The notes: generated by a model from the sequence alone, not told the origin. Shown: positions 11,797 through 20,749, counted from the first letter of the stretch. The stretch is DNA of 58,249 nucleotides from an uncultured Acidobacteriota bacterium (GCA_902825945.1 CADECY010000048.1:1-58249); one strand, 5' to 3'. Program-made: numbers and translations.

Positions 11797-13512
11797 ATGA
11801 GATTCCGAAACCTGATCTTCTCCCTTGCGACGGCTGGCGCGATGCTCGGCCAGACCGGCGAACAGCGGCTGCGAAGCCCGCTTGCGGGTGGTGCCATCTC
11901 CGGACTTCAGCCTTCCGGGCACATCGACGTTCGCGTGCGCGGCGCCGATCGTACCCTCAACGTCGAGGTCGAAGATGTGAACCTGCCGGCCGGGACGCAG
12001 TTGGAAGTGCTCGTGAATGGGACCGTGGTGGGCAAAATCACGGTTTCAGGGCCTCCCGCCCGCGGTGGAGAACTGGAGTTGAACACGCGTGACGGCCAAT
12101 CCGCGCCCGTGGTGAACGCCGGTGACGTCGTCAGTGTCCGTGGCGCCGCGACGGGCGTGCTTCTTTCCGGTGTCGCGCAGGTGCGGCGGATCGATACTCC
12201 CGCGGCGCCGCCAGCCGCGCAGCCGCCGGCCGCAGGCGGCGTGAGTCTGCCTCAGGTGGACGATGTGAACCGGCTTCGGACTGGGCTGGCTGGAGGCTCT
12301 CTCGGAGGAGTCGTTCCATCCGGCCACGTCGATTTCCGGCAGCGTTCCGATCGGAACGAGACGCGCTTGAGCGTCGAAGTCGAGGACGTGAACCTGCCTC
12401 CGGGCACCAAATTGAACGTCGAGGTGGACGGAAAGGTAGTGGGCCAAATCACCGTTGGCGCTGGCCCGGTTCGGGGCGGCGAGCTGGAGCTCGACTCCCG
12501 CAACGGCGACTTCATTCAATCTCTGCGGAATGGCGCGGTCGTCCGCGTGCTCGGACCGGCTGGGCCCATCCTTTCGGGGGCCGTGCAGACGCGGTCATTC
12601 GCATCGGGGGCCTCCTCCTCTCCTTCCGCGGATGACCGCTCCGGCGCGGCTTCGGGCAGTACTGCTTCGAGCGGCGGATCGGGGAGCGCGAACGATAGCC
12701 GTGTTCAGACACCGCTCACCGGCGGTTCCATCAGCGGACTGCGCCCGAAGGGCGTGGCCGAGGTCCGGACCCGGCCCGGCGATACGCGATTCAAGGTGGA
12801 AGTCGAGGACCTGAACGTGCCGCAGGGCACTGTGCTCGATGTGGTGGTGGGCGGGGCCGTGGTTGGCAAGATCACCGTTGGTCCGCCGCCCATGCGAGGC
12901 GGAGAGCTCGAGTTGAGCTCCCGCGATGGCGCGACGGTGCCGGTGATTCCCGCGGGCGCGGTGGTCACGGTCCGATCGGCGACGCTTGGAACCCTGGTGA
13001 CGGGCGTGGTCCAAACGCGGTCTCTGACGGCGGTCCCCCCGGTGCCAACGGCTGGAACGGTCGCGGGTGGATCTTGTGGGAATCCAGGCGGGTCGTGCAA
13101 TGGCGGATCGTCGAGCAGTTCTAGCGGCGGTTCGAGCTCCAGTGCCGGCGGGGACGATCATGGTGGCCGGAATGGGAACTCAGGTTCCGGCAACTCCGGC
13201 TCGGGTTCGGGGAACTCCGGCTCGGGTTCAGGTAGCTCCGGCTCGGGTTCGGGCAGCTCCGGATCGGGCTCGGGCAGCTCCGGCTCGGGTTCAGGTAGCT
13301 CCGGCTCGGGTTCTGGCAACTCCGGATCAGGCTCCGGCAACTCCGGATCAGGTTCTGGCAACTCCGGATCAGGTTCTGGCAACTCCGGATCAGGTTCTGG
13401 CAGCTCCGGATCGGGCTCGGGCAATTCCGGATCGGGCTCGGGCAGCTCCGGATCAGGCTCGGGTAGCTCCGGATCAGGCTCGGGCAACTCCGGATCGGGC
13501 GGCGGACGCTAA
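11797..13512 (+). CDS. Secreted three-repeat protein with Gly/Ser tail
   Basis: I do not recognise this family. The 571-residue protein starts at ATG 11797 with a signal peptide ending near GAMLGQ. Three homologous units of about 110 residues follow, beginning near 11872, 12271 and 12705. Each contains the pattern (V/L)EVED(V/L)N(L/V)PxGT, then VxGxVVGxITV, then RGGELEL-(N/D/S)-(T/S)R(D/N)G and a VVxVR strand with LxxGVVQTR, suggesting a beta-rich domain. Linkers are Ser/Ala/Gly rich. The C-terminus is about 14 copies of a seven-residue Ser/Gly/Asn unit ending GGGR. No anchor or catalytic motif is seen. It may be an extracellular or matrix protein (inference). Confidence 0.8.
   Translation: MRFRNLIFSLATAGAMLGQTGEQRLRSPLAGGAISGLQPSGHIDVRVRGADRTLNVEVEDVNLPAGTQLEVLVNGTVVGKITVSGPPARGGELELNTRDGQSAPVVNAGDVVSVRGAATGVLLSGVAQVRRIDTPAAPPAAQPPAAGGVSLPQVDDVNRLRTGLAGGSLGGVVPSGHVDFRQRSDRNETRLSVEVEDVNLPPGTKLNVEVDGKVVGQITVGAGPVRGGELELDSRNGDFIQSLRNGAVVRVLGPAGPILSGAVQTRSFASGASSSPSADDRSGAASGSTASSGGSGSANDSRVQTPLTGGSISGLRPKGVAEVRTRPGDTRFKVEVEDLNVPQGTVLDVVVGGAVVGKITVGPPPMRGGELELSSRDGATVPVIPAGAVVTVRSATLGTLVTGVVQTRSLTAVPPVPTAGTVAGGSCGNPGGSCNGGSSSSSSGGSSSSAGGDDHGGRNGNSGSGNSGSGSGNSGSGSGSSGSGSGSSGSGSGSSGSGSGSSGSGSGNSGSGSGNSGSGSGNSGSGSGNSGSGSGSSGSGSGNSGSGSGSSGSGSGSSGSGSGNSGSGGGR
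13192..13485 (+). repeat. 21-bp tandem repeat, about 14 copies, coding for Gly/Ser tail
   Basis: A 21-base unit encoding (N/S)SGSGSG is repeated in phase about 14 times at the end of the three-repeat protein, with a shortened unit before and after. Variation is mostly synonymous plus AAC/AGC switching at the first residue. Blocks of like variants lie next to each other, as expected from slippage and local amplification. Confidence 0.9.
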
Positions 13513-13524
13513 CCCAACCATTTT

Positions 13525-13560
13525 GCGCGGCGGGCCTCAGCGGTTCGCCGCGCTTGTCTT
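13525..13560 (+). terminator. Intrinsic terminator after the repeat protein
   Basis: The arms GCGCGGCG (13525-13532) and CGCCGCGC (13546-13553) form a perfect 8-base stem with a 13-base loop, followed by the T-rich run TTGTCTTGTT. It lies in the 49-base gap between the convergent stops of the repeat protein and the LysR gene. Confidence 0.65.
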
Positions 13561-13561
13561 G

Positions 13562-14440
13562 TTAGCCCTCGCGCTGGACCAGTTCGAGAAACGCCTTCGC
13601 CGCATGACTCAGCGCCCGTCGCGCGGGGTAGACCAGCCGGATCCGCCGTTCCACCGTCAACTCTTCCACGCGCACTTCGCGCAAAGTTCCCTGTTCGACC
13701 TCCTGCTCGACGCACATCCTCGGCAGGAACGCGACGCCCTCGTCGCGCTGCACCATGCGCCGGATCATCTCGATCGTCGGCATCTCGACATCCATGTTGA
13801 GCGGGACTTTGTTCCGTTGGAATTCGCGCAAAACAGCGTCACGATAGGGCGAACTCACGTTGTGCGCGATGAAGGTCTCCATTCCGAGCTCGGCGATCGA
13901 TACCGATTCTCGCGAGGCGAAACGATGCTTGGGTGAGAGGACGAAGGCGAGATGGTCGGTGTAGATCACCGTGGCGACGAGGCGGTCATCTCCGGGATCG
14001 AAGCTGAGCATCCCGAGTTCGAGGTCGCCATCGACGAGTTCCGAGGGGATCCGGGATGAGAGGCTGCGGCGCAACTGTACCTTGACCTTCGGATAAATCC
14101 GCCGGTAATTCTGAATGTGTTTGAGTAAGTAGAGCGATGTCGACTCGTTCGCGCCGATCGTCAGCCGCCCGGCCGAGTTGTCGCGTAACTCACGGAGCGA
14201 TGTCTCGAGTTCGCGTTCGAGGTTCTCGAAACGGCGGGCGTATTCGAGCACGATACGGCCCGAGTCGGTCAGCAGGAGTTCCTTCGCCGAACGGTCGATC
14301 AGCTTCTCGCCAAATTCACTCTCGAGACGCTGGACGGCCAGCGAAATTGCGGGCTGCGTCCGCAGCATCTTCTCGGCAGCGCGGGAGAAACTCTTCTCGT
14401 TGGCCACCGCGAGGAAGACTTTGAGGGGGTGCAGCTCCAT
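13562..14440 (-). CDS. LysR-family transcriptional regulator
   Basis: The 292-residue protein is a normal-length LysR regulator. Residues 1-60 hold the winged helix-turn-helix (LKVFLAVANEKSFSRAAEKM, then TQPAISLAVQRLESEFG), residues 60-85 the linker helix, and the rest the periplasmic-binding-like effector domain (GRLTIGANESTSLYLL; VAFLPRMCVEQE). It is transcribed away from two substrate-binding-protein genes across only 34 bases, the classical layout for a LysR protein controlling the divergent genes. The inducer is unknown; the CysB/CbbR-like effector domain and sulfonate/thiamine-type neighbours would suit a sulfur or nitrogen compound (inference). Confidence 0.93.
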   Translation of the reverse strand: MELHPLKVFLAVANEKSFSRAAEKMLRTQPAISLAVQRLESEFGEKLIDRSAKELLLTDSGRIVLEYARRFENLERELETSLRELRDNSAGRLTIGANESTSLYLLKHIQNYRRIYPKVKVQLRRSLSSRIPSELVDGDLELGMLSFDPGDDRLVATVIYTDHLAFVLSPKHRFASRESVSIAELGMETFIAHNVSSPYRDAVLREFQRNKVPLNMDVEMPTIEMIRRMVQRDEGVAFLPRMCVEQEVEQGTLREVRVEELTVERRIRLVYPARRALSHAAKAFLELVQREG

Positions 14441-14448
14441 AGGCGTCT

Positions 14449-14474
14449 TTTATTGTACTATGGGTTGAAATAAA
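14449..14474. promoter_or_regulatory. Inverted repeat TTTATT-N14-AATAAA, candidate LysR operator
   Basis: A perfect 6-base inverted repeat separated by 14 bases fills most of the 34-base gap between the LysR start and the divergent lipoprotein gene, and its right arm touches the TTG start codon. LysR regulators usually bind interrupted palindromes of this span beside their own gene. No Shine-Dalgarno sequence is seen for the TTG start, so repeat, promoter and start must overlap tightly. Confidence 0.4.
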
Positions 14475-15437
14475 TTGAGCAAATCGATCCTCTGGAGCCT
14501 GTTCGCACTGTTGCTCGCCGGATGTGGCGGTCCGAAAGCTGAACCGGTCCGCTTCGGCATCGCCGCGCAACAGTCGCCATCGCAGATTCTTGCCTATTTG
14601 GCACGCGATCTTGGCCTCTTCGGAAAGGCCGGCCTTAACGTGCAGGTCGAGGAGTTCTCCGGTTCGAGCAAGGCAATGCAATCGCTCATCGGCGGCAGCC
14701 TCGACGTGGTGTCGGGCTACCATGAGCAGGTGGCGGGTCTCGACGCCTCGGCTCCCCCGATTCGGACCTTCTACGCTCTCACGAATTCGCAGATGGTAGC
14801 GCTGGCGGTCTCGCCACGGGCCGGGTCGGGAATCGAGTCGATCGCCGATCTTCGCGGAAGGGCGGTGGGAGTGACGGCGCTCGGCTCGGCGACCCACATC
14901 CTACTCAACTATCTCCTCGCACGGAGCGGACTCGGTGCCACCGACGTGACACCGGTCGCGATCGGCACGGCCTCGCGCTCGCTGGCCGCCATGGAACGAG
15001 GCGCGGTGGAGGCCGGCGTGGTGAGCGACTTCACGGTGCGTACGCTCGAGCGTGGAGGCACGGTCCGGATCCTCGCAGATACCCGCACGCCGGAGGGTGT
15101 CCGAGCGACGTACGGCGTCGAGAGATACCCGGGAGCGGCGGTTTTCGCCAAGCAGGAGTGGTTACGTGCCCACCCGGACACTGCCCGGAAGCTGTGCCGT
15201 GCGCTCGACGAGGCTCGTGCCTGGGCGCTGACGAACGGCCCGGATGCCGTGCTGGCGAAGTTGCCAGCGGGCCAAAGCGGCGATGATGAGAAGCTCTATC
15301 GGGAGGTGGTGCGGACGGCGGTCGCTATGCTGTTGCCGAGTGGCCGCATCGATCCGGATGGGGCGAGGGCGGCGTCGAAAACCGTGGGCGGCGGCAGACC
15401 GCCGGGAGAAACGTACACGAATGACTTCGTTCAATAG
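14475..15437 (+). CDS. ABC-type substrate-binding lipoprotein (SsuA/NMT1-like), copy 1
   Basis: This 320-residue protein has a lipoprotein signal with lipobox LLAGC near residue 17, so it is probably tethered in the periplasm. The body matches the NMT1/SsuA-like binding-protein family: an opening VRFGIAAQQSPSQILAYLAR, then GLNVQVEEFSGSSKAMQSLIGGSLDVVSGY and a later LRGRAVGVTALGSATHILLNYLL. Family members bind sulfonates, nitrate, taurine or pyrimidine precursors. The start is TTG; no other start preserves the signal peptide. The gene overlaps the next paralogue by 17 bases. No permease or ATPase gene is nearby. Confidence 0.88.
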   Translation: MSKSILWSLFALLLAGCGGPKAEPVRFGIAAQQSPSQILAYLARDLGLFGKAGLNVQVEEFSGSSKAMQSLIGGSLDVVSGYHEQVAGLDASAPPIRTFYALTNSQMVALAVSPRAGSGIESIADLRGRAVGVTALGSATHILLNYLLARSGLGATDVTPVAIGTASRSLAAMERGAVEAGVVSDFTVRTLERGGTVRILADTRTPEGVRATYGVERYPGAAVFAKQEWLRAHPDTARKLCRALDEARAWALTNGPDAVLAKLPAGQSGDDEKLYREVVRTAVAMLLPSGRIDPDGARAASKTVGGGRPPGETYTNDFVQ

Positions 15438-16410
15438 GTGGATTGCCGCGGCGGCCATCGTGATCCTGGCCGGTTGCGCCACGCCGGTTCAACAAGGTCC
15501 GAAGGTGCGAATCGCGATCGGCGGCCAGACACAATTGGTCTATCTGGCCACCACGCTCGCGGCTCAGCTCGGTTACTACCGCGACGAAGGGCTCGACGCC
15601 GAACTCGTGGACTTCCAGGGCGGTGCGAAGGCGTTGGAAGCCCTGATGGGTGGCAGCGCCGACGTCGTTTCGGGCTACTTCGACCACACGATCCAGTTGG
15701 CGGCCGAGGGCAAGCGTCTGAAGTCGTTCGTGACGATGCTGCGATATCCGGGCCTGGCGCTGGTGTCGGCAGGCGGCGCCGATTCGGTGGCGGCGTTGGG
15801 CGGGAAGAATATCGGTGTCTCGGCGCCAGGATCCTCATCGCATCTGATGCTGAATCACCTGTTGCGGCAAGCAGGTGTAGCGCCGGATGCGGTGAGCGCG
15901 GTGGGGATCGGGATGGCGGGCGGAGCCGTGGCCGCGATGGAAACCGGCAGGGTGGACGCGGCGATCATGGCTGAACCGGCGATGTCGCAGTTGGCGGCGC
16001 GCAAGGGCCCATTGAAGATCCTGGCCGATGCGCGGACGCCGGAAGGGGTCCGTGCGATCTACGGAACTGATACCTATCCGGCGGCGGTCTTCTATTCGAC
16101 ATCAGCGTGGGTCGGCGGGAATCAGGAAATCGCGCGGCGGCTGGCGCGGGCGATCCGGCGGACGCTCGAGTTCATCGGTTCGCATGATGCCGCGGAGATC
16201 GCGGCGAAAATGCCAGCGGAGTTCAGCGGAGGCGACTTGGCGATGTACGCGCGCGCGATCGAATCGGGGCGGGCAATGTATTCGCCCGACGGGCGAATGC
16301 CGGAGGCGGGAGCCGCGGCGGTCGCGGCGGTGATGGCGGAGAACCACGAGAAGGTCCGCGCCGCGAAGGTCGATCCGGCGCACTGCTACACGAACGAGTT
16401 TCTGAAGTAG
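15421..16410 (+). CDS. ABC-type substrate-binding lipoprotein (SsuA/NMT1-like), copy 2
   Basis: The 329-residue protein starts at ATG 15421 inside the end of the first copy, so the two are co-translated. It has its own lipobox (ILAGC) and the same domain plan: LVYLATTLAAQLGYYRDEGL, then FQGGAKALEALMGGSADVVSGYF, then NIGVSAPGSSSHLMLNHLLR. Both copies end in a similar YTN(D/E)F tail, so they arose by tandem duplication but are now clearly diverged. They may bind different ligands for one distant transporter (inference). Confidence 0.9.
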   Translation: MTSFNRWIAAAAIVILAGCATPVQQGPKVRIAIGGQTQLVYLATTLAAQLGYYRDEGLDAELVDFQGGAKALEALMGGSADVVSGYFDHTIQLAAEGKRLKSFVTMLRYPGLALVSAGGADSVAALGGKNIGVSAPGSSSHLMLNHLLRQAGVAPDAVSAVGIGMAGGAVAAMETGRVDAAIMAEPAMSQLAARKGPLKILADARTPEGVRAIYGTDTYPAAVFYSTSAWVGGNQEIARRLARAIRRTLEFIGSHDAAEIAAKMPAEFSGGDLAMYARAIESGRAMYSPDGRMPEAGAAAVAAVMAENHEKVRAAKVDPAHCYTNEFLK

Positions 16411-16417
16411 CGCGCGG

Positions 16418-17806
16418 CTATCCGATCAATCCTTCGACCACATGCCCGTGCACGTCGGTCAACCGGCGGCGCGTTCCGTTGTGATAGAAGGTCAGCCGCT
16501 CATGGTCGAGCCCCAGCAGATGCAGTGCCGTCGCGTGAAAATCGTAGAGAGTGACTGGATTCTCGGCGGGTTTGCGGCCGAAATCGTCGGATTGGCCGTA
16601 GGCGAAACCCGGTTTGAGGCCGGAGCCGGCCATCCAGGAGGTGAAACACTCCGGATGATGGTCGCGCCCGGCCGAGGCTCCGGTGCCTTGTGAGACAGGG
16701 GTGCGGCCGAATTCGGTGATGCCCATGACGAGCGTGTCCTTCAGCAATCCGCGCGACTCGAGATCGAGCAGGAGCCCCGCGGTCGGCTTGTCGTAGGTGT
16801 GCGACATCTTCTCGTGGTTCGACTTCAGGTTGCCGTGAGCGTCCCAGCTATTGCCGGATCCGCCGTGATAGACCTGCACGAATCGTACGCCGCGCTCGAG
16901 CAGGCGGCGGGCGAGCAGACAGTTGCGGGCGTGCGGTTCGGTTTCTTTGTCATCGAGGCCGTAGAGCTTGCGCGTGGCCTCGGATTCGCGCGAAAGGTCC
17001 GCTATCTCAGGTACGGTTACCTGCATTCCGGCGGCGGTCTCATAGCTGCGAATTCGGGCTTCGAGCGCGCTGTCGCCGGGGTGGGCGGCGGCGTCCTTGC
17101 GATTCATGCGATCGAGCCACTCGAGCGAGGCCTTACGTGTATCGGGCGCGACTTGTTTCGGTGGCGCCAGATCGGGCACCGGATCGCCAATACTGCGGAA
17201 CGGAGTGCCTTGCGTCGTTGCCGGGAGAAAGCCGTTGGTCCAGTGGACGGGCCCGCCCCACGGTGGTCCGCTCGGATCCTGCAGGACAACGAACGCGGGC
17301 AGATTCTCGTTGTCGGCGCCGAGACCATACATGATCCAGGCGCCCATCGACGGAAATCCGGTGAGAATGAAGCCGGTATTCATTTGCGCGATCGCGGGCA
17401 TGTGGTTGGCGCTCTTGGCCGTCATGCTGCGGACCAGAGTGAGTTTGTCGGCGCATTTGGCCATTTCCGGCAGAAGGCCAGAGACCCAGAGTCCGCTCGA
17501 GCCGCGCTGTTTGAACTCCCATGGGCAGGCCATCAGATTGCCGCCCTGGCCGAAGAAGGTCGGCATGTCGAACGCCTTGCCGTCGCGCTTCTGGAGTTCG
17601 GGCTTGAAGTCGAACGTGTCGAGGTGACTCATGCCTCCGGTGCAGAAGATCTGGATGACACGCTTGGCGCGCGGGGCGAAGTGAGGTTGAGGTTTGGCGG
17701 GTACCGCAAACGCGCGGCCTCGGGCGAACAACGACGAGACGGCGAGCCATCCGAATCCGGCGCCGGAGTCGAGCAGCCATTGACGGCGCGAAGGCTTATC
17801 GAGCAT
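16418..17806 (-). CDS. DUF1501 family secreted protein, copy 2
   Basis: This 462-residue DUF1501 protein starts at ATG 17806, giving SRRQWLLDSGAGFGWLAVSS, a twin-arginine-like signal; a longer in-frame extension to 17875 lies in the upstream gene. Motifs are RVIQIFCTGGMSHLDTFDFK, LVRSMTAKSANHMPAIAQMN, VQVYHGGSGNSWDAHGNL, VMGITEFGRTPVSQG and GRDHHPECFTSWMAGSGLK. It overlaps the preceding DUF1549/DUF1553 gene by 11 bases, so the pair is translationally coupled. It is only distantly similar to copy 1, indicating separate lineages rather than a recent duplication. Confidence 0.9.
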   Translation of the reverse strand: MLDKPSRRQWLLDSGAGFGWLAVSSLFARGRAFAVPAKPQPHFAPRAKRVIQIFCTGGMSHLDTFDFKPELQKRDGKAFDMPTFFGQGGNLMACPWEFKQRGSSGLWVSGLLPEMAKCADKLTLVRSMTAKSANHMPAIAQMNTGFILTGFPSMGAWIMYGLGADNENLPAFVVLQDPSGPPWGGPVHWTNGFLPATTQGTPFRSIGDPVPDLAPPKQVAPDTRKASLEWLDRMNRKDAAAHPGDSALEARIRSYETAAGMQVTVPEIADLSRESEATRKLYGLDDKETEPHARNCLLARRLLERGVRFVQVYHGGSGNSWDAHGNLKSNHEKMSHTYDKPTAGLLLDLESRGLLKDTLVMGITEFGRTPVSQGTGASAGRDHHPECFTSWMAGSGLKPGFAYGQSDDFGRKPAENPVTLYDFHATALHLLGLDHERLTFYHNGTRRRLTDVHGHVVEGLIG

Positions 17807-20705
17807 AGAGGAACTCGCTGGTGTTGAAGAGGCCCCAGCAAAGCTGATCGAGCCCGTGCTGACGGATGAGCTCACGGCTCCAGTTCATCTCGCTGGCGTC
17901 GGGCGCGCGCCCCAGTGCCAACTGGAATCCGAGCGCGATGCGGGCGTCTCCGGCCGGAGCCTCGCGTTCGAGCCGCGCCGCGAAGGCCTTGGCCTGCCGC
18001 TGCACGAGATCGTTGTTCATCAGGCTGAGGGCCTGAAGCGCGGTGGTGGTGACCGGACGGCGCGGCGCCTTGACGATTGGCATCGGACAGTCGAGGGCTT
18101 CGAGCATCGGATGCCCGCCGGTGTTGACGTTCATGCGGTAGATGGTCCGGCGCTGGTGTTCAGTGTTGTCCGATTCGACGGGCTGGTAGTTCTGATAGGA
18201 GCCGGTCTTCTTCAATTCGAAGGGCCGGAAAGCTGGGCCGCCCATCTTGGGGTTGAGGGTACCACTGGCCGCGAGCATCGAGTCGCGGACCACTTCGGCT
18301 TCCAGGCGCTGGGGCGGGAAGCGCCAGAGCAAACGGGAGCCGGCGTCTTTCGCCGCGGCTTCAGCACGGAATGCCGATGATTGGCGATAGGTTTGCGAAA
18401 GCACGATGGCGCGGGGGAGTTTCTTGAGGCTCCAGTCATTGCGGACCAGTTCCGCGGCGAGCGTGTCGAGGAGTTCCGGATGCGATGGATCGCCGCCGTT
18501 GAAACCGAGATCGTTTGGATTCTCGACCATACCCGCACCGAAGTGATAGTGCCAGATGCGATTGACGATGGTGCGGGCGAAGAGCGGATTCGAGTCGCTG
18601 GCGATCCACTCGGCGAGTTCGCGGCGGTCCTTCGCTTCCCGGCCATCGAGGCACGAGAGTCCGGCGGGGCCGACTTGCTCTCCGCGCCGTTCGACATCGC
18701 CGCGAATCAACACGTGAGTGGGTTCGGCAGGTTTCACCGCGGCGGCGAAGACGAGATTGGGTTCGGGAATCGCGGCGAGTTGGGCACGTAGCGAGGCGAG
18801 TTCGGCTTCGAGAGTAGCGACGGCGAGCCGCGCGTTTTCGCTGGGTTGGTGGATCTCGATACCCGCGCCGAACAGGCGCGCGATCTCGGCGCCCGAAAGA
18901 GCGCGGTCATAGAGCGCGGCCTCTTCGAGTCCGGCATCGGCGGAGACCGAGAACTTGGCGACGGCATCGTTGGCGAAGTAGGTCTGAAGCCGTCCGGCGG
19001 GCGTGGAAGGGTCTGGCACGTAGGACTTGCCGTAGGGCGCGCCGTTGCGATAGATGCGGATGGTGCCGTCCGCGTCGTAGGCGATGGCGAGGTGGACGAG
19101 ACCGCCGGGCTCGGGTTCGTTCCCCACCTCCTGGGTCCGGAAGCCGCCGACCGAGGTATTGGTCCAAGTGCGCTTCTTGCCGCCGTTGTACTGGATTCCG
19201 TCGACCGATGCACCACGATATCCGCTGAGGTTCCGGATCTCGAAGAAGGTGGCGCTCTTGTCGGAGGGTTTGTCGAAACGAACCCAGGCGGCGAGGGTCT
19301 TCTCCTTGATCGTGACCGGGAGCTTGGCCGTGGCGATCAGGGATTTTCTCGATCCGGGCCGGGCCGTGAAACCCACGGCGTCGAGCCCGTGCATCGCGCC
19401 GTACTCGTCGCGTGTATCGGTATCGAAGCGCCAGAGCGAGATGGGGCGGGGGACTCCGGTGGCTTCACGGCGCGGCGTGCGGCGGCGGTGTTCGCCACCG
19501 ATGCGGGCTTCGAGTTCCGCGATCCGGTTGCGCAATGACGCGAGGCGGCCTTCCCGCTCGTCGCGCTCGGATGGCGTCAGCAGCGGGCGGCCGTGCGGGA
19601 ACATCTCGTCGAGTCCCGCGATCGAGCGGTCGAGCGTCGGTTGCCAGACTCCCTCGAAGGCGGCCTTGAGCCGATAGTAGTCGCGCTGCGGAATCGGGTC
19701 GAACTTGTGGTCGTGGCAGCGGGCGCAGTTCGCAGTGAGTCCGAGGAAGGTTTGGCTGACGACGCCGAGCATCTCCTCGAGCTGATCTTCGCGAATGGTG
19801 GCACGTTCGCGCGGGATCGCCGAGGTGAGTCCGACAGCGTCCAGCGGACCGAATGCGAGAATCGCGGTGGCGATGATGCCGTCGTGGGTGGCGGGCTCCA
19901 TGAGATCGCCGGCGATCTGTTCGCGCGCGAAGGTCTGGTAGGACTTGTCGGAGTTGAAGCTGCGGATCACGTAGTCGCGATAGGGCCAGGCGAACTCGCG
20001 CATGTCGTCGCGCTCGAAGCCTTCGCTTTCGGCGAAGCGGACGACGTCGAGCCAGTGCCGGGCCCACCGTTCGCCGTAATGTGGAGACGAGAGCAGGCGA
20101 TCGACGGCGCGGTCATAGGCATCGGGCCGCGGGTCGGATTCGAAGGCGGCGATCTCGGCGGGTGTGGGCGGGAGTCCGAGGAGATCGAGCGAGAGGCGGC
20201 GGATGAGCGTGCGGCGATCGGCTTGCGGCGACGGAGTGATTCCGTCTCTTGCCAGGCGGGCGTGAATCCAGCGATCGATGGGCGAAGCATTCCAGGTGCC
20301 GGGAGCGGCGGGTGGCTGTTGGACCCGGATCGGTTGCAGCGACCACCAATCGCTGCCGGCGCGGCGTTCGCGGATGGCTGATGGCCATTCGGCTCCCGCG
20401 CTGATCCAGGTCTCGAGTGTCTCTCGTTCGGTGCGGGGAAGCGGGGCGTTCGGCGGCATGTCGCCCTTGGCGATGCGTTGCAGGAGCCAGCCTTTGGCGG
20501 GTTCCGATGGCGCGATCGCGGGTCCGCGGGTTCCGCCTCGGATCGCGGTCTCGCGGGTTGAAAGGTCGAGCCCGCTCATCCGGGCGCGCGGACCATGGCA
20601 GGACAGGCATCGCTTTTCGAGGATCGCGAGGGCGTCGGCCGGAAGCGACGCCGCCGACACTACCGCGATCGCGATCAGCAGGAGGAGCGCAAGGCGGCCG
20701 GACAT
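17796..20705 (-). CDS. DUF1549/DUF1553 cytochrome-like secreted protein, copy 2
   Basis: The 969-residue protein has a signal peptide (LALLLLIAIAVVSAAS) and the same domain order as copy 1: cytochrome c-like domain with C33, C36, H37 (KRCLSCHGPRA), DUF1549 (IDRWIHARLARDGITPSP; NCARCHDHKFDPIPQRDYY), a LamG-like domain at about 420-590 (PISLWRFDTDTRDEYG), and DUF1553 (NRIWHYHFGAGMVENPNDLG; TTALQALSLMNNDLVQRQA). The protein is expected outside the cytoplasm. A perfect 11-bp hairpin sits 3 bases upstream of its start codon and no Shine-Dalgarno sequence is visible, so initiation may be structure-controlled. Confidence 0.9.
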   Translation of the reverse strand: MSGRLALLLLIAIAVVSAASLPADALAILEKRCLSCHGPRARMSGLDLSTRETAIRGGTRGPAIAPSEPAKGWLLQRIAKGDMPPNAPLPRTERETLETWISAGAEWPSAIRERRAGSDWWSLQPIRVQQPPAAPGTWNASPIDRWIHARLARDGITPSPQADRRTLIRRLSLDLLGLPPTPAEIAAFESDPRPDAYDRAVDRLLSSPHYGERWARHWLDVVRFAESEGFERDDMREFAWPYRDYVIRSFNSDKSYQTFAREQIAGDLMEPATHDGIIATAILAFGPLDAVGLTSAIPRERATIREDQLEEMLGVVSQTFLGLTANCARCHDHKFDPIPQRDYYRLKAAFEGVWQPTLDRSIAGLDEMFPHGRPLLTPSERDEREGRLASLRNRIAELEARIGGEHRRRTPRREATGVPRPISLWRFDTDTRDEYGAMHGLDAVGFTARPGSRKSLIATAKLPVTIKEKTLAAWVRFDKPSDKSATFFEIRNLSGYRGASVDGIQYNGGKKRTWTNTSVGGFRTQEVGNEPEPGGLVHLAIAYDADGTIRIYRNGAPYGKSYVPDPSTPAGRLQTYFANDAVAKFSVSADAGLEEAALYDRALSGAEIARLFGAGIEIHQPSENARLAVATLEAELASLRAQLAAIPEPNLVFAAAVKPAEPTHVLIRGDVERRGEQVGPAGLSCLDGREAKDRRELAEWIASDSNPLFARTIVNRIWHYHFGAGMVENPNDLGFNGGDPSHPELLDTLAAELVRNDWSLKKLPRAIVLSQTYRQSSAFRAEAAAKDAGSRLLWRFPPQRLEAEVVRDSMLAASGTLNPKMGGPAFRPFELKKTGSYQNYQPVESDNTEHQRRTIYRMNVNTGGHPMLEALDCPMPIVKAPRRPVTTTALQALSLMNNDLVQRQAKAFAARLEREAPAGDARIALGFQLALGRAPDASEMNWSRELIRQHGLDQLCWGLFNTSEFLYAR

Positions 20706-20708
20706 ATT

Positions 20709-20733
20709 GTCGAGACCGGAGACCGGTCTCGAC
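20709..20733 (-). terminator. Perfect 11-bp hairpin between MCP stop and PSD1 start
   Basis: The arms 20709-20719 and 20723-20733 are perfectly complementary with a 3-base loop. The hairpin lies in the 44-base gap between the stop of the chemotaxis signalling gene (20750) and the start of the DUF1549/DUF1553 gene (20705). It may terminate the receptor operon, although no T tract follows, or fold over the initiation region of the next gene. Confidence 0.5.
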
Positions 20734-20749
20734 CGTTATATCACGTACA

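Noticed and set aside
13192..13485. Possible CRISPR array
   Set aside because: The units are contiguous, in phase and coding, with no spacers.
13158..13487. Pro/Glu/Leu repeat protein on the minus strand
   Set aside because: It is the antisense reading of the 21-bp Gly/Ser repeat; any frame stays open in such a repeat.
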